A stretch of 64,000 nucleotides of DNA. Origin: an uncultured Bryobacteraceae bacterium (GTDB lineage: Bacteria; Acidobacteriota; Terriglobia; Bryobacterales; Bryobacteraceae). The notes below the pieces were generated by a model. The model worked only from the letters and a program-made list of their open reading frames with translations. It was not told the origin of the DNA and did no database searches. Within the stretch, counting starts at the first letter, position 1. The number at the start of each line of letters is the position of its first letter. Below, piece by piece: positions 16,825-26,787 of this stretch. Made by a program: the position numbers and the translations under genes. The stretch spans positions 124,001-188,000 of the forward strand of contig CALDSU010000016.1 of NCBI GenBank assembly GCA_937924525.1, read 5' to 3'.

Positions 16825-17703
16825 ATGATCAGCATTGGATTCCATACCGACGCCTTCAATACCAGCAACTGGACCTTCGAGCAGTGTCTGAAGTGGGCGC
16901 AACAACACGAATTGCACCACATCGAGTGCGCCGCGATTGACGGCGTGTATATGCTGCACTCGCTGGGCTACTGGCCGCACATCGCGCTCTATGAGGACCC
17001 CATCCTGCTGCGGCGCAAGATGGACCGGTATGGCGTGCAGCTTTCGGAAATCGACGCGGCGTTTCCCCTTTCGATTCCCGAAGGGCTGACCTTGGGCGTC
17101 GAATATGCGATCCACACCATCCGGTGGGCGGGGCTGGCCGGATGTCCCCGTATCGACACCACTGATGACAAGGAAAAACCCGCGGGCGCGACCGACCAGG
17201 AAATTCTGGCGCACCTGAAACGCGTTTATGGCATGATCCTGCCGGTCGCCGAAGCTCACGGCGTGATCGTCAACGTGGAGCCACACGGCTACTGCACCAC
17301 CAAGCCGGAGCTGATGGCGGAGATTCTCAATCTCTACGATTCGCCGTATTTCGGCATGAACATGGACACCGGCAACACGTTCATCGCCGGCCGCGACCCG
17401 GTCGCCTACCTCGAGCAGTTCCTCGGCAAGGTGAACCACATCCACATCAAGGATGTGAGCAAGGAACTGGCGGACGCAATGAAAGGCGAATTGACTGGCA
17501 TTGCGCTGAGCAGCGCCGCGATCGGCGAAGGCGTCAACGCCGACAACATCCGCAAGTGTATCGAGTTGCTGGTCCGCAATGGATTCGCAGGCACGATGAG
17601 CCTGGAGTGCGACGCCCAGGGCGGCCCGCTACTGGAGCGCAGCCTCGCCTGGACGCGGCGGGTGCTGGAGGAAACGCTGGCGAGCGCGGCGGCCCGGGCG
17701 TAA
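16825..17703 (+). CDS. sugar phosphate isomerase/epimerase family protein
   Basis: A 292-aa TIM-barrel protein of the xylose-isomerase-like/AP-endonuclease-2 superfamily. The ATG at 16825 follows AGGAGA at 16813-16818 with good spacing; open frame further upstream lacks a site. Metal-binding positions are visible as E in VNVEPHG, D and H in MNMDTGNTF and HIHIKDVSK, and E in TMSLECDAQGG. These proteins isomerise or epimerise sugars, keto-sugars or inositols; the exact substrate cannot be read. No signal peptide is present. It runs convergently toward the GH106 gene, from which it is separated by a hairpin. Confidence 0.85.
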   Translation: MISIGFHTDAFNTSNWTFEQCLKWAQQHELHHIECAAIDGVYMLHSLGYWPHIALYEDPILLRRKMDRYGVQLSEIDAAFPLSIPEGLTLGVEYAIHTIRWAGLAGCPRIDTTDDKEKPAGATDQEILAHLKRVYGMILPVAEAHGVIVNVEPHGYCTTKPELMAEILNLYDSPYFGMNMDTGNTFIAGRDPVAYLEQFLGKVNHIHIKDVSKELADAMKGELTGIALSSAAIGEGVNADNIRKCIELLVRNGFAGTMSLECDAQGGPLLERSLAWTRRVLEETLASAAARA

Positions 17704-17727
17704 ACACGGCGAGCCGCGCACAGCCCA

Positions 17728-17779
17728 GAGGCGCGGGCGGAAGCGAGCGGGCGGGCAAGCCCGCGGGGCCCCGCGCCTC
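17728..17779. terminator. strong two-part hairpin between convergent genes
   Basis: GAGGCGCGGG (17728-17737) pairs perfectly with CCCGCGCCTC (17770-17779). Inside it a second stem, GCGGG/CCCGC with a CAAG loop, occupies 17751-17764. It sits between the stops of two convergent genes, as expected for a two-way transcript end. There is no U-run on either strand, so it could instead be an RNA-stability element. Confidence 0.5.
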
Positions 17780-17791
17780 CAGCAAAGGCCG

Positions 17792-20764
17792 TTAGCGCAG
17801 TTCGACGCGCTGGGCGGCGAGGATGCGCACGGGCCCGAGCAAGCCCGACCGCGGCAGCGGCTCGAAACCGAACTGGCCGCGGCCGCCCGGGCGATCATCG
17901 TGGATTCCGCGCCCGTAGCGAGCGGCCAGGTGCGCCGGCAGCGGCGGCATGCGCTCCCACCCCGCCACGCGGTGGATCAACGTGTTCGTCACCTGGATGC
18001 GGAGTTGATTCGTCCCGGCGCGGACGAGGCCGGTGATCGGCAGCGTCTGCCCGCGGATCCAGACCACGCCCGCCGGCTTGCCATTGATTTCGACATCCGC
18101 CACGTTGCCGACTTCACCCACGTCGAGCGCGAGTTCCAAGTCCGGCGCGGTGTACGCCGCGGGCAGCGCGAAGGCGGTCGCGTACTCCGCCGTGCCGCTG
18201 AAGTGGCGGGTGGCGGGATCCTCGGTCCACGAAACCAGGCGGGAGAGCGTGCTCTCGCGCCGGGGAAAGCGGACGCCTTCCCACACGACCCGCCAAGCGG
18301 CCTGCACGGAGAACGGCGCGGGCACGTCCGGAACGCGCGCGTGGCGAGTGCCGGTGGAAGTGAGCGCCCAGTGCTCACCGTTCTCCGCGGCGAGGCCGAG
18401 CACGCCGCCCGGTCGCACCTCGAGCACCTGGGAAAGCGTGCTCTCGGTAACATGAGGCGCTCCGCCGGCCGGGGAGAACACCAGCATCGTCGACGCGAAC
18501 GGGGCCAGCCGCAGCGGCAGCCACGTCGCGCCGCCGCGCGCCTCGTACTCATGCCGGGGCGCGATGGAACCATCGTAAAGATTCCACTCCTGCGGCGCTT
18601 TGTCCGTGACGCGGAACGCCACCCGCTGAGCGAAGGGGCGCTCCTGCACGTTGGTTACAAAATAAAGATCGGCGTCTCCCGCGCGGCGATGCGCGAACAG
18701 CAGCCCGGGGTTCTCGCGCAGGGCGTAGCGAACGAAGTCGATTCCCACATCGGGCGGCCGGTGACGCCGCAGGACCTTTAGAAATGGATCCAGCGCGCTG
18801 CTGCGGCGGTCGAGCACGTTGCTCCGGTCGATCACCAGGCGGAGAAAGTACGTGACGCCGCGTCCGTAGGCGTGACGTCCGTCGCCGTCGCGGCCCCGCG
18901 GTTCGCGGAACATTTCGGCCGCGAGCGCCCGCACTTCCGCATCCTTTTCCCGCCACCGCGCCAGGCCGGTGGAGGCCCGCGGCGTCTGTTCCAGCGCGAT
19001 CACCACGCCGCCGCCCCGGGCGTAATCCCGCACGCGGCGGAGCGACTCGGCCGGCATCGCCTCGAGGTTCGGGAGAATCAGCATGCCGAAGTCCAGGTCG
19101 CGCACGCGCAGGGATTCCCCGTCGAACACGGCGGAGCGTTGCAGTACGTCGTCGTTGATCAGGTTGAAGTCATAGCCGTTCCCCAGCAGCAGCGCGCCCA
19201 GTTCCCCCCAGTCGAAGTCGCGCGTCCAGCGCCGGGCGTTCATCACGTCCTTCGTCCACTGGTTGGCCAGCGGCGAGTAGACGGCCACATCCAGCACCGG
19301 CGAGCCCTGGCGCAGCATCCACGAAGCGCGGGCCACGTAATCGCTCAAACGCCGGTAGTAAGGCCACCAGGGATTGACGGGACTGATCACCATTTCGGCG
19401 CCGAAACGCCGCGCCGGCGCGAACTCGGTTTCCGGCGTGGCGGTGAACCCGTGGTTGTAAAACAGAGTCGCGCCCGAGCGCAGGAAGATGTCGCTCGAGA
19501 TCTTCAATTCTTCCAGCGTCTCGCGGCCCTGCTCCCAGTGCTGGTAGGTGTACGCTTCCACGCTGATCACGGGCCGCCCGTACAGCCGCGCGCCGGACGC
19601 CGTGTAGACGCGGGGACCGATGCGGGTGTCGAACCACGGCACGGCGTCCTTTTCGCCGGCGGTGATCTCCATTTCCGGAATGTGGGTCAAACCGGCGCCT
19701 TCCAGGATATCGGTGGGAAAACCGTACGGCTGAATCCGCGCCTGGACGCCATGGCGCTCGCACCAGCCCACGAAGGGTTTGAAAAAGGCCTCGATGCCCA
19801 CACGGTGGAGGAACTCATTCACGTCGTAGCGGACTTTCGGCGAAATCTCGTCGAGGTCCCACCAGAGGGCAGGGAGGAGGCGCGCCAGGTCATAACCTTT
19901 GATTTTGCGGAATTGTTCCAGCAGGCCGCCGCTCCAGTAGAGGCCATTGCGGAAGACCGGCACTTCGAAGCTGTCGCCGAAGAAGGAGTCCACCGTCTTG
20001 CCGAATTCATGGCCAAATGCGGCGTGAAACTGGCCGCCCAGGCGCTCGCAGTAACGGGTGACGGCCGCGCGGTTGAAGTGGTCGAGCGTCGGTCCGTCGT
20101 CGCCGCGCACCAGCCAGAACGCCATCAGCCGCCAGCGCCCCGGGGGGACCTGCCAACTCAAGCGGCGGCCTCGGATCCGCGCGGTCAGGTCCACCAGGCT
20201 GTCGTCACGCAACCGGCCGTCCTCCAGCTTCCCGGCCACTACGGCCAGCACACGGTCCTCCGGCCGGATGCGTTTCAACTGGGGCTCGGGCTGGCGGGGA
20301 TTCAACACCGTCTCCAGCGGCAGTTCGCCGTCGTACGGCTGGCCGCCGGGAATGCGGGCGGCGCTCGCCACCAGGTTCCGATTCCGGTCTTCCGGGGGAA
20401 CCCAGTCGCCTCCCCAGATCCAGCCCGGTCCACCGAAGTTCAGCGACACCCGCATGCCCAGGCGGCGAGCCTCCCGAATGGCATGGTTGATCAAGCGGAA
20501 GAACTCCGGCGAAAGATACCCGATGTTGCCGCGCTCGTAGACGCGCCCCAGCGAGATCTGTTCCACCCCGCCGATGCCTTGGGCCTTCATCGCCTCCAGT
20601 TGCGCGGTGATATCCGCGTCGGTCAGGGCGTTGCCCATCCACCACCAGCGGGTGTGCGGGCGGCAATCGACCGGCGGATTCTCGAACCCGCGCCGGAGCG
20701 CGGTCAGGTCGCCGGCGTGGACGGCGGTGGCGACGACGAGCGCCAGCAATGGAATTCGCTTCAT
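17792..20764 (-). CDS. GH106-type alpha-L-rhamnosidase
   Basis: A 990-aa secreted glycoside hydrolase with an N-terminal signal (KRIPLLALVVATAVHAG). The opening segment RPHTRWWWMGNALTDADI (37-54), GIGGVEQISL and GMRVSLNFGGPGWIWGG are the hallmarks of GH106 and related proteins annotated as alpha-L-rhamnosidases. A central barrel with SFFGDSFEV-like text and a C-terminal galactose-binding-like region (YTAPDLELALDVGEVGNVAD) follow. Likely action is removal of terminal rhamnose from plant or bacterial polysaccharides outside the cytoplasm. The gene divergently faces the EamA transporter. The specific linkage is not predictable. Confidence 0.82.
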   Translation of the reverse strand: MKRIPLLALVVATAVHAGDLTALRRGFENPPVDCRPHTRWWWMGNALTDADITAQLEAMKAQGIGGVEQISLGRVYERGNIGYLSPEFFRLINHAIREARRLGMRVSLNFGGPGWIWGGDWVPPEDRNRNLVASAARIPGGQPYDGELPLETVLNPRQPEPQLKRIRPEDRVLAVVAGKLEDGRLRDDSLVDLTARIRGRRLSWQVPPGRWRLMAFWLVRGDDGPTLDHFNRAAVTRYCERLGGQFHAAFGHEFGKTVDSFFGDSFEVPVFRNGLYWSGGLLEQFRKIKGYDLARLLPALWWDLDEISPKVRYDVNEFLHRVGIEAFFKPFVGWCERHGVQARIQPYGFPTDILEGAGLTHIPEMEITAGEKDAVPWFDTRIGPRVYTASGARLYGRPVISVEAYTYQHWEQGRETLEELKISSDIFLRSGATLFYNHGFTATPETEFAPARRFGAEMVISPVNPWWPYYRRLSDYVARASWMLRQGSPVLDVAVYSPLANQWTKDVMNARRWTRDFDWGELGALLLGNGYDFNLINDDVLQRSAVFDGESLRVRDLDFGMLILPNLEAMPAESLRRVRDYARGGGVVIALEQTPRASTGLARWREKDAEVRALAAEMFREPRGRDGDGRHAYGRGVTYFLRLVIDRSNVLDRRSSALDPFLKVLRRHRPPDVGIDFVRYALRENPGLLFAHRRAGDADLYFVTNVQERPFAQRVAFRVTDKAPQEWNLYDGSIAPRHEYEARGGATWLPLRLAPFASTMLVFSPAGGAPHVTESTLSQVLEVRPGGVLGLAAENGEHWALTSTGTRHARVPDVPAPFSVQAAWRVVWEGVRFPRRESTLSRLVSWTEDPATRHFSGTAEYATAFALPAAYTAPDLELALDVGEVGNVADVEINGKPAGVVWIRGQTLPITGLVRAGTNQLRIQVTNTLIHRVAGWERMPPLPAHLAARYGRGIHDDRPGGRGQFGFEPLPRSGLLGPVRILAAQRVELR

Positions 20765-20824
20765 CGCTACGTAGTATTTCCTGTTCGGACCGGCGCGGCA
20801 ACGCTCGTGCTATACCGGAAACTC
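20765..20824. promoter_or_regulatory. divergent rhamnosidase/EamA promoter region
   Basis: The 60-bp spacer holds AATACT on the minus strand (20778-20773), 8 nt before the GH106 ATG, and TATACC on the plus strand (20811-20816), 8 nt before the EamA ATG. Both would give almost leaderless mRNAs. A GGAA lies within the EamA gap. Confidence 0.4.
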
Positions 20825-21709
20825 ATGTCTTCCCCGACGCGTGGCAGGCTGGAGGCGCTGGCTGCCGCCTGCCTGTTTTCCACCGGCGGCGCGGCCATCA
20901 AGGCCACCGCGTTGACTAACTGGCAGGTGGCCTGCTTTCGCTGCGGCGTGGCGGCGCTGGCGATCGCGGCGCTGTTGCCGGCTTCGCGGCGCAACTGGAA
21001 CCGGCACGTTCCGCTCGCCGCCATCTTCTACGCGGCCACGCTGACGATGTTCGTGCTGGCCACCAAGCTGACGACGGCGGCCAACGCGATTTTTCTCCAA
21101 TCCACCGCGCCGTTGTACCTGATGCTCGCCGGTCCCTGGCTGCTGGGCGAGCGCACCCGCAAGGTGGACTACGCGCTGATGGCGCTGCTGGCCGCCGGGC
21201 TGGGGTGTTTCTTTGTGGGCGAAGAGACGCCAACCCGCATCGCACCGGACCCGGCGCTCGGCAATCTGCTCGCCGCCATCACCGGCGTCACGTGGGCGGG
21301 AACCGTGGCGGGCTTGCGTTGGATCCAGCGGCGCTACGCCGGGGTCGAGGTGGGCATGCCCACCATCCTGTGCGGCAACCTGATGGTATTCGCGTGCTGC
21401 CTGGGTCCGGCGCTCCCCGTGGCGCGGGCGCGGGCGCTCGATTGGGCGCTGATCGGCTACCTGGGCGTGATTCAAATCGGGTTGGCCTACGTGCTGCTGA
21501 CGCGCGCGGTCAAGCGCCTGCCGGCGCTCGAGGTGTCGATGCTGCTGTTGAGCGAACCCGCCCTAAACCCGGTCTGGACCTGGCTCTTGCACGGCGAAAC
21601 ACCCAGCCGCTGGGCGGCCGGCGGTGGCGCGCTGGTGCTCGGAGCGACCCTGGCGCGGCTGTTTACCCGCGAACGAAGCCCCGCCCCGGCTACGGCCTCC
21701 GCTTCGTAA
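20825..21709 (+). CDS. EamA/DMT-superfamily transporter
   Basis: A 294-aa inner-membrane protein with about ten hydrophobic helices arranged as two EamA repeats (about 5-135 and 150-285). SFSTGG-like text (CLFSTGGAAIK) opens repeat 1, and WAGTVAGLRW plus YVLLTRAVKRLPALEVSMLLLSEPALNPVW mark repeat 2. Drug/metabolite transporters export or import small metabolites; the substrate is unknown. The ATG at 20825 is chosen because the upstream frame is merely antisense to the rhamnosidase. Its last 20 bp overlap the convergent CBM9-like gene. Confidence 0.88.
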   Translation: MSSPTRGRLEALAAACLFSTGGAAIKATALTNWQVACFRCGVAALAIAALLPASRRNWNRHVPLAAIFYAATLTMFVLATKLTTAANAIFLQSTAPLYLMLAGPWLLGERTRKVDYALMALLAAGLGCFFVGEETPTRIAPDPALGNLLAAITGVTWAGTVAGLRWIQRRYAGVEVGMPTILCGNLMVFACCLGPALPVARARALDWALIGYLGVIQIGLAYVLLTRAVKRLPALEVSMLLLSEPALNPVWTWLLHGETPSRWAAGGGALVLGATLARLFTRERSPAPATASAS

Positions 21710-22412
21710 ACCGCACGTAGCCGAATTGCTCCGGCACGTGGAAATTCGGCTGCGGCGTCGTCACCGGCGACCAGGTGCTGTACTGCGCGTCCGTCCTTCC
21801 TCCGGCGCGATTCAGCCCGACCCGCCAGACATCCCCCTCGCGCGGCGGCACGTGCGGAGCGTCCCTGGCGAAGTTGCGCAACGGGATCGCGAGTTCCAGG
21901 ATCCAGTGGCGGTCGTCCGGCGACTCTTCTTTCTCCGGCAGGCCGTGAAACGAGGTGCGGTAACGGACGTCCTCCGGTTCCCAGCGCGGCGGGCCCCGCC
22001 ACCAGTCTGCGATGCGGAAATTCAGCATCGTGCCGATGGCGTTGATCTCAAATCCATAATAGTTGCGGGGCTTGGCGGGGTTCGGGCTCACGAAGATCTC
22101 GACGCAGTCATCGCGGGAAACCGGGCCGTGGCGCTCGGTAACGAACGCGGAAATATGGCGGTCGTGGCAGTAGTAACCGGCGTAGAGATGCTCATCGTCC
22201 CACAACAATTTGACGATGGTCTGTTCCTTGGCGCCCGCGGTCCACCAGTTGAAGTGGAAATCTCCGGCGGCTTTCGCCTTGCGCCAGACGGGCTCGTCGA
22301 GCCGGGCGTCGATGAGCGGCGGGGTGGGCGCGCGGCGGATCTCGTAGTGCGGGTAGGATTGGGCGGAGGCGATGGTCGCAGCACCGAGCAACGGGCACAG
22401 CCAGCGGGTCAT
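21690..22412 (-). CDS. exported CBM9-like carbohydrate-binding protein
   Basis: A 240-aa protein with a signal peptide (TRWLCPLLGAATIASA) followed by a single domain resembling family 9 carbohydrate-binding modules: PLIDARLDEPVW, LLWDDEHLYAGYYCHD, RDDCVEIFVSPN, YYGFEINAIG and a C-terminal WSPVTTPQPNFHVPEQFGYVRF. Such stand-alone proteins are common in Solibacter-like genomes and may bind reducing ends of glycans or act in the envelope. It overlaps the end of the EamA gene tail-to-tail by 20 bp and precedes nothing in its own direction. Confidence 0.82.
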   Translation of the reverse strand: MTRWLCPLLGAATIASAQSYPHYEIRRAPTPPLIDARLDEPVWRKAKAAGDFHFNWWTAGAKEQTIVKLLWDDEHLYAGYYCHDRHISAFVTERHGPVSRDDCVEIFVSPNPAKPRNYYGFEINAIGTMLNFRIADWWRGPPRWEPEDVRYRTSFHGLPEKEESPDDRHWILELAIPLRNFARDAPHVPPREGDVWRVGLNRAGGRTDAQYSTWSPVTTPQPNFHVPEQFGYVRFTKRRP

Positions 22413-22454
22413 CGCCCTCCATGGTATCGCCGGCGAGCGGTGGCGGCGTGCCGG

Positions 22455-25400
22455 TTACCGCGCTTCCGCGGTGGACGCTCCCTGGACCATCAGCCTGAGT
22501 TCATTGCTCACGCTGTCGCCTTGCGTCACCGTGAGCTTCTGCTCGCCGGCGATTCCGCCGGGAACCCGCACGGCGATCCGGTAGCGGCCGGGGCGGTCCG
22601 GCAACGCCACCGCGGATTCCAACTCGGCTGCGGCCGCGCCGAACCTGGCGGTGACGGGCGTGCGCACGCGGCCCTTGTCATCCACCGCTCCCAGCCCGGC
22701 GGCTTCGATCTCCAGCGTGGCGCCGGCCGCGGGCGTCACTTCTTCCGGCAGAGGAAAGAGCCCGGGATCAACCGGCGCCACCGAAACGATCTGAGGCGCG
22801 GACAGAAAACCGCGGGCGCTCACCAGGACCGAGGTGGAGCGCCCCTGCGCCACGTCTTCCGGGGTCACCGCCAGAATCTCTTCCGGCGAACTGGAAACCA
22901 CTTCCGCAGCTTGCCCGCCGATGAGCACCTGCACTTCGGTGGCATCCTCGGGGAAATTCGCGCCTTGAATGGCGAGCAGTCCTCGCGGCGCGACCAGCGC
23001 GGCGCGGCGCCGGGACGCGGCGTTGAGGACGCCGCCGGCGGCCACGGCGGGCGGGTCGTTACCGGTGGCCGCCACGCGGCCGCCGGTTCGCAACTCCGCC
23101 GCCGCCAGCGAAGGATGCCGCGCCTGGAACGTGACGACGGTATTCGCCGCCGCCCCAATCGGTGTCCACGTTGCGGAATAATCCCCGTTGCGCAGATTCG
23201 CCAGGGTCATGGGCGGGTCTCCATTGGAGAACGAGGCCGTGACATTGGCGTTCACAATCGGCCCGCCGCAGTCGTCCAGCACCCGGGCGCGGAGGGTGAG
23301 CGGCCAGCCCGCGTTCGCCGTGAAATTGCCGGCCAGCGTTGGGGCCAGCACCAACTGCCGGGCGGGCACGCATGAGGAGTGGCGCTGCTTGGCGCCGGAC
23401 TGCTCCACCCCCGCGCCCGTGCGCAGCACCAGCAGGACCGTGACCTCCTGCAAAGATCCGTCACTGAACGACAAAGAGATCTTGCCGCAGTACGCGGGCG
23501 CGGGACAGCCGGGAACCTCCCGGTAGTCCTCCGGCCGCAAGCTGCCGGTCGAGACGCTGACCTCCAATCTGGCGCGCTGCGCGGAAAACTGCAACGCGCC
23601 CTCGGCGGGCGTCACCGTCAGCCAGCGCCCGCCGTTGGCGGTGTTGGCGGAGGCGGAAAAACTCAGCACGGCCCCGCCGGTAGTGCCCAGTTCGATGGAC
23701 TGATTCGGCAGGCGGGCGCCGGGTGCGCCGAAGAACGCGAGCGCGGTGGTTTCCAGAATGGGCCGCGCGGCCGCGCCCGCGGGCCGTACGCGCAGCCGCA
23801 CATTCACCGGCTGCGGCGAACCCAGGGCGTCCTTGCCGGACACGCTCAGTACTGCCGTGTAGTCGCCCGGGGCAAGGTTCGCCGCATTCACGCTTACCCG
23901 GACCGCCGCCCCCGGGCTCCGCGGATCTAGCTCGCCGTTCGCGGCCGAAACCCGCACCCAGGCCGGGCCTCCCGGCAGCGAGATTCCCCAGGACAACGGC
24001 GCTCCTCCGTTGTTGAGAATCAGCAGGGTTTGATCCGCCACCGAGGTGCTGCCCTGTACCGTCTCGAACACCAGCGCGCCGCGGTCCAGCAGCACGGAAG
24101 GCTGCGCCTCCTCCACGTTCAGCAGGATGACAAACAACGTGGAAGCGCCCTCGGGAACTTCCACGTACCCTACCGCCGCGTAGACACCCGGGGGCAAGGA
24201 ACCCGCGTCCGCCTCCAGCCGAAGATTCGCGGGGGTGGTTCCTTCCCGGGCGCTCAATTTCAGCCAGGGAAACTCGGTCAGCAAACGGATCGTCCAGGGC
24301 ACCGCCCGTCCCCCCGGGGCGGAAACGCCAATCAGCCCGGATCCGGCTCCCCCGCTCGACACCACCAATGGCAACAAGTCCGAAGACAACTGGATGGCGC
24401 GCAGTTCGCCCGGCGGCGTGACGACCAGTTCCACGAGCACGGTGGCTTCCGAACCGTGGTCGCTCCTCACCGTGATCCGGCCCGTATAGCGGCCGGCGGT
24501 CAGCCCCTTGGTGTCGACCGAGACGATGATCGCGTTGGGGGTCTGCCCTTCCAGCGAGTCGACGTAGAGCCAGTTTTCGCCGACGTCCAGGGATCCGCCG
24601 ATCGCGTAATTCAGGTTCAGTCCAAGTACGGAGCTGTTCACGATCAGCAGTTGCTCGGAAGGCGGATCGCCGCCCTCCGCGGCGCGGAAGGTCAGCCGGG
24701 TTTCCGAGATCTGGAGCGGATTCGTCACCTGCCGCACGAACAGGCGGCGGAGGCGGTAGTTTCGGGAATCGCCGATGAGCAGGGTGTTGCGGAAGAACGC
24801 CAGCCCCCTGGGTGTGTCCAGGCGGGCGAGGAGCGCCAAGCCGCCATCGCCGGAGAAACCGGGCAGCTCATCGCCGGCAATCGTGTTGATGACGCCGTCC
24901 GGGTCCACGAACCGCACCACATTGGCGTTTTCATCGGCGATGAAGACAAAGCCTTCATTGCTCGTCAGGGCGACCGGCCGGCGCAAGCTGGCCTGCGTGG
25001 CGGGAAACCCGTCGAAGTCGTAGTGATCGATGCCGTCACCGGCGAACGTGGAGATGATACGGGTCGCGAGGTCGACCCGCCGGACCACGTGATTATCGGC
25101 GTCGCACAGGAGCAGACCGCCGCGGTTGTCCAGCGCCAGTCCCTCCGGACCGTTGAGAGTGGCCTCCACCGCCGGCCCGCCATCCCCGGAGTGCCCCGTT
25201 TCTCCCTCGCTGCCCGCGAAGTGCCACAGCGTCCCGTCTGGCGCCAGACGGAGCACGACGTCATTCTGCCATTCGGAGATGAAAATATTCCCATCCGGCG
25301 CCGCTAAGGCGAAACGCGGTCGCGGGCCCGACCGCTCCCACCGAAACCGGTTCAGATCCAGAATGACCGGCGCCTGACCCGTGGCCGGATCGTAACGGCG

Positions 25401-26771
25401 GATCACGCCCACTTCCGCATCGGCGATCAAGACCCGTCCCAGCGAATCGACCGAGACGCCCAGGTTTCCGCCGAGCGAAGCCGACGAGTCCGGTTGGCCC
25501 CGGAATCCCTCGCGGCCGTTGCCTGCGATCGAGGTGATCGCCCCGGAAAGCGCATCGAGGCGGCGGACGCGGAACGAGCCGTTCTCGGCGAAAAAGACGT
25601 TGCCGCGCTGGTCCACGGCGACGTGCCCCGGTACATAGAGCGGAGTCTCCGCGGCCGGCAGGTTGTCGGCGAAGCGCAGGGCGCCGGCGACCATGGTCAC
25701 CTTGCGGGTGTTGGCGTCGACCCGCCGGATCAGGTGCGAGTGGGTCTCGGTGATGTACAGGTTGCCCTGCGCATCGAGCGCCAGCCCGGCGGGAACCTGG
25801 AGGGTGATTTCGGTGGCGGGCACGTTTTCGGTTTCGCGCGGGACGCGCGTCGCGCCGCCGGCGTAGGTCGAGATGATTCCTTCCGGATTGATCAGCCGAA
25901 CGCGGCCGGCGTCGGCGTCGGCCACGAACAGACCCCGCTGGTTGGCGGCCATGCCGAAGATCCAGCCGAGCCTCGCCTGGGTCGCCGGTCCGCCGTCTCC
26001 CGAGGAACCCGGTTCGCCGGTTCCGGCGAAGCGGGTGATGGCGCCATCGGGAGCGACGCGCCGGATCACGCGGCTCGACCGGTCTGCAATGTACAGGTTG
26101 CCTTGCGGATCGAAAGCGAGCGCGCGGATCACCCCGAAGGTCGCGCTCCGCGCAGGACCGTCATCGCCGGAGCTACCCTCCGCGCCCGTTCCGGCGATGG
26201 TGCGAATGCGCCGGGTGCGTGGGTCCCAGGCGCGGACGACATGGTTCCCCGTGTCGGCGATCACCACTTCTCCGTCCGGGCTCAACGTCAACGCGGTGGG
26301 CAGGTTCAAATCGGCAAACTGCCCTGGTCCCCCATCACCGGAGTACCCGGGCGTGCCGCGTCCGGCTACGGTGGTGATCCGGCCATCGGGCGTCACCCGA
26401 CGGACCCGATGATGGCGTACATCGGCGAAATAGATGGTTCCGTCTCTGGCGACAGCGACTCCGGAAGGGTAATCCAGTTTCGCCTGCCGCGCGTCCTCGC
26501 CCTCGGCGTCGTCCACCAGCACGCCCCCGCCGGCGACGATCGCAGCCTGGGCTTCGCGCACCCTCCAGATCAGAAAGTTCCCGTCCGAGACGACCAGATC
26601 GCCGTCCGGCGTCACCGCCACCGCCTGGGGCTGAATCAGCGGCGTCTCCCGGGCAGACCGCTGGTCGAACACGCCGGAACCGGCAACGGTGTCGATAAAG
26701 ACCCCCGCAGAGTCCTGAGCGCCCGCACGCAGGGTCCAGCAGAGGCCGGCCACAACTAGCCGCACCCACAT
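22455..26771 (-). CDS. giant exported NHL-repeat/BACON protein with Solibacter C-terminal module
   Basis: A 1438-aa secreted protein. I start it at 26771, which begins a clear signal peptide (WVRLVVAGLCWTLRAGAQ); in-frame starts at 26804 and 26858 only add charged sequence. Residues about 25-680 are NHL-type propeller repeats, with recurrent FAGTGEPGSSGDGGPATQA-like turns. Three BACON/Ig-like beta domains follow (about 690-1120), each with a LNNGG- or VNSS-type strand, then an Ig-like segment (about 1150-1230), and a TIGR03437-like C-terminus (about 1247-1438) beginning VLNAASRR. It probably binds sugars or proteins at the surface. No enzyme motif is seen. It is downstream of PhzF in the same direction. 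Confidence 0.82.
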   Translation of the reverse strand: MWVRLVVAGLCWTLRAGAQDSAGVFIDTVAGSGVFDQRSARETPLIQPQAVAVTPDGDLVVSDGNFLIWRVREAQAAIVAGGGVLVDDAEGEDARQAKLDYPSGVAVARDGTIYFADVRHHRVRRVTPDGRITTVAGRGTPGYSGDGGPGQFADLNLPTALTLSPDGEVVIADTGNHVVRAWDPRTRRIRTIAGTGAEGSSGDDGPARSATFGVIRALAFDPQGNLYIADRSSRVIRRVAPDGAITRFAGTGEPGSSGDGGPATQARLGWIFGMAANQRGLFVADADAGRVRLINPEGIISTYAGGATRVPRETENVPATEITLQVPAGLALDAQGNLYITETHSHLIRRVDANTRKVTMVAGALRFADNLPAAETPLYVPGHVAVDQRGNVFFAENGSFRVRRLDALSGAITSIAGNGREGFRGQPDSSASLGGNLGVSVDSLGRVLIADAEVGVIRRYDPATGQAPVILDLNRFRWERSGPRPRFALAAPDGNIFISEWQNDVVLRLAPDGTLWHFAGSEGETGHSGDGGPAVEATLNGPEGLALDNRGGLLLCDADNHVVRRVDLATRIISTFAGDGIDHYDFDGFPATQASLRRPVALTSNEGFVFIADENANVVRFVDPDGVINTIAGDELPGFSGDGGLALLARLDTPRGLAFFRNTLLIGDSRNYRLRRLFVRQVTNPLQISETRLTFRAAEGGDPPSEQLLIVNSSVLGLNLNYAIGGSLDVGENWLYVDSLEGQTPNAIIVSVDTKGLTAGRYTGRITVRSDHGSEATVLVELVVTPPGELRAIQLSSDLLPLVVSSGGAGSGLIGVSAPGGRAVPWTIRLLTEFPWLKLSAREGTTPANLRLEADAGSLPPGVYAAVGYVEVPEGASTLFVILLNVEEAQPSVLLDRGALVFETVQGSTSVADQTLLILNNGGAPLSWGISLPGGPAWVRVSAANGELDPRSPGAAVRVSVNAANLAPGDYTAVLSVSGKDALGSPQPVNVRLRVRPAGAAARPILETTALAFFGAPGARLPNQSIELGTTGGAVLSFSASANTANGGRWLTVTPAEGALQFSAQRARLEVSVSTGSLRPEDYREVPGCPAPAYCGKISLSFSDGSLQEVTVLLVLRTGAGVEQSGAKQRHSSCVPARQLVLAPTLAGNFTANAGWPLTLRARVLDDCGGPIVNANVTASFSNGDPPMTLANLRNGDYSATWTPIGAAANTVVTFQARHPSLAAAELRTGGRVAATGNDPPAVAAGGVLNAASRRRAALVAPRGLLAIQGANFPEDATEVQVLIGGQAAEVVSSSPEEILAVTPEDVAQGRSTSVLVSARGFLSAPQIVSVAPVDPGLFPLPEEVTPAAGATLEIEAAGLGAVDDKGRVRTPVTARFGAAAAELESAVALPDRPGRYRIAVRVPGGIAGEQKLTVTQGDSVSNELRLMVQGASTAEAR

Positions 26772-26781
26772 TCGCGTTCGT

Positions 26782-26787
26782 AGTGTA
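26782..26787 (-). promoter_or_regulatory. candidate -10 box of the NHL-repeat gene
   Basis: Minus-strand TACACT (26787-26782) ends 10 nt before the ATG at 26771 and lies in the 87-nt spacer after PhzF. It supports the chosen start and a very short leader. Confidence 0.35.

Noticed and set aside
18872-21709. Continuous 945-residue frame on the plus strand across the rhamnosidase and EamA gene
   Set aside because: Only the last 294 residues (from 20825) look like a protein. The rest is the antisense of the rhamnosidase, Arg/Pro/His-rich and without domains.
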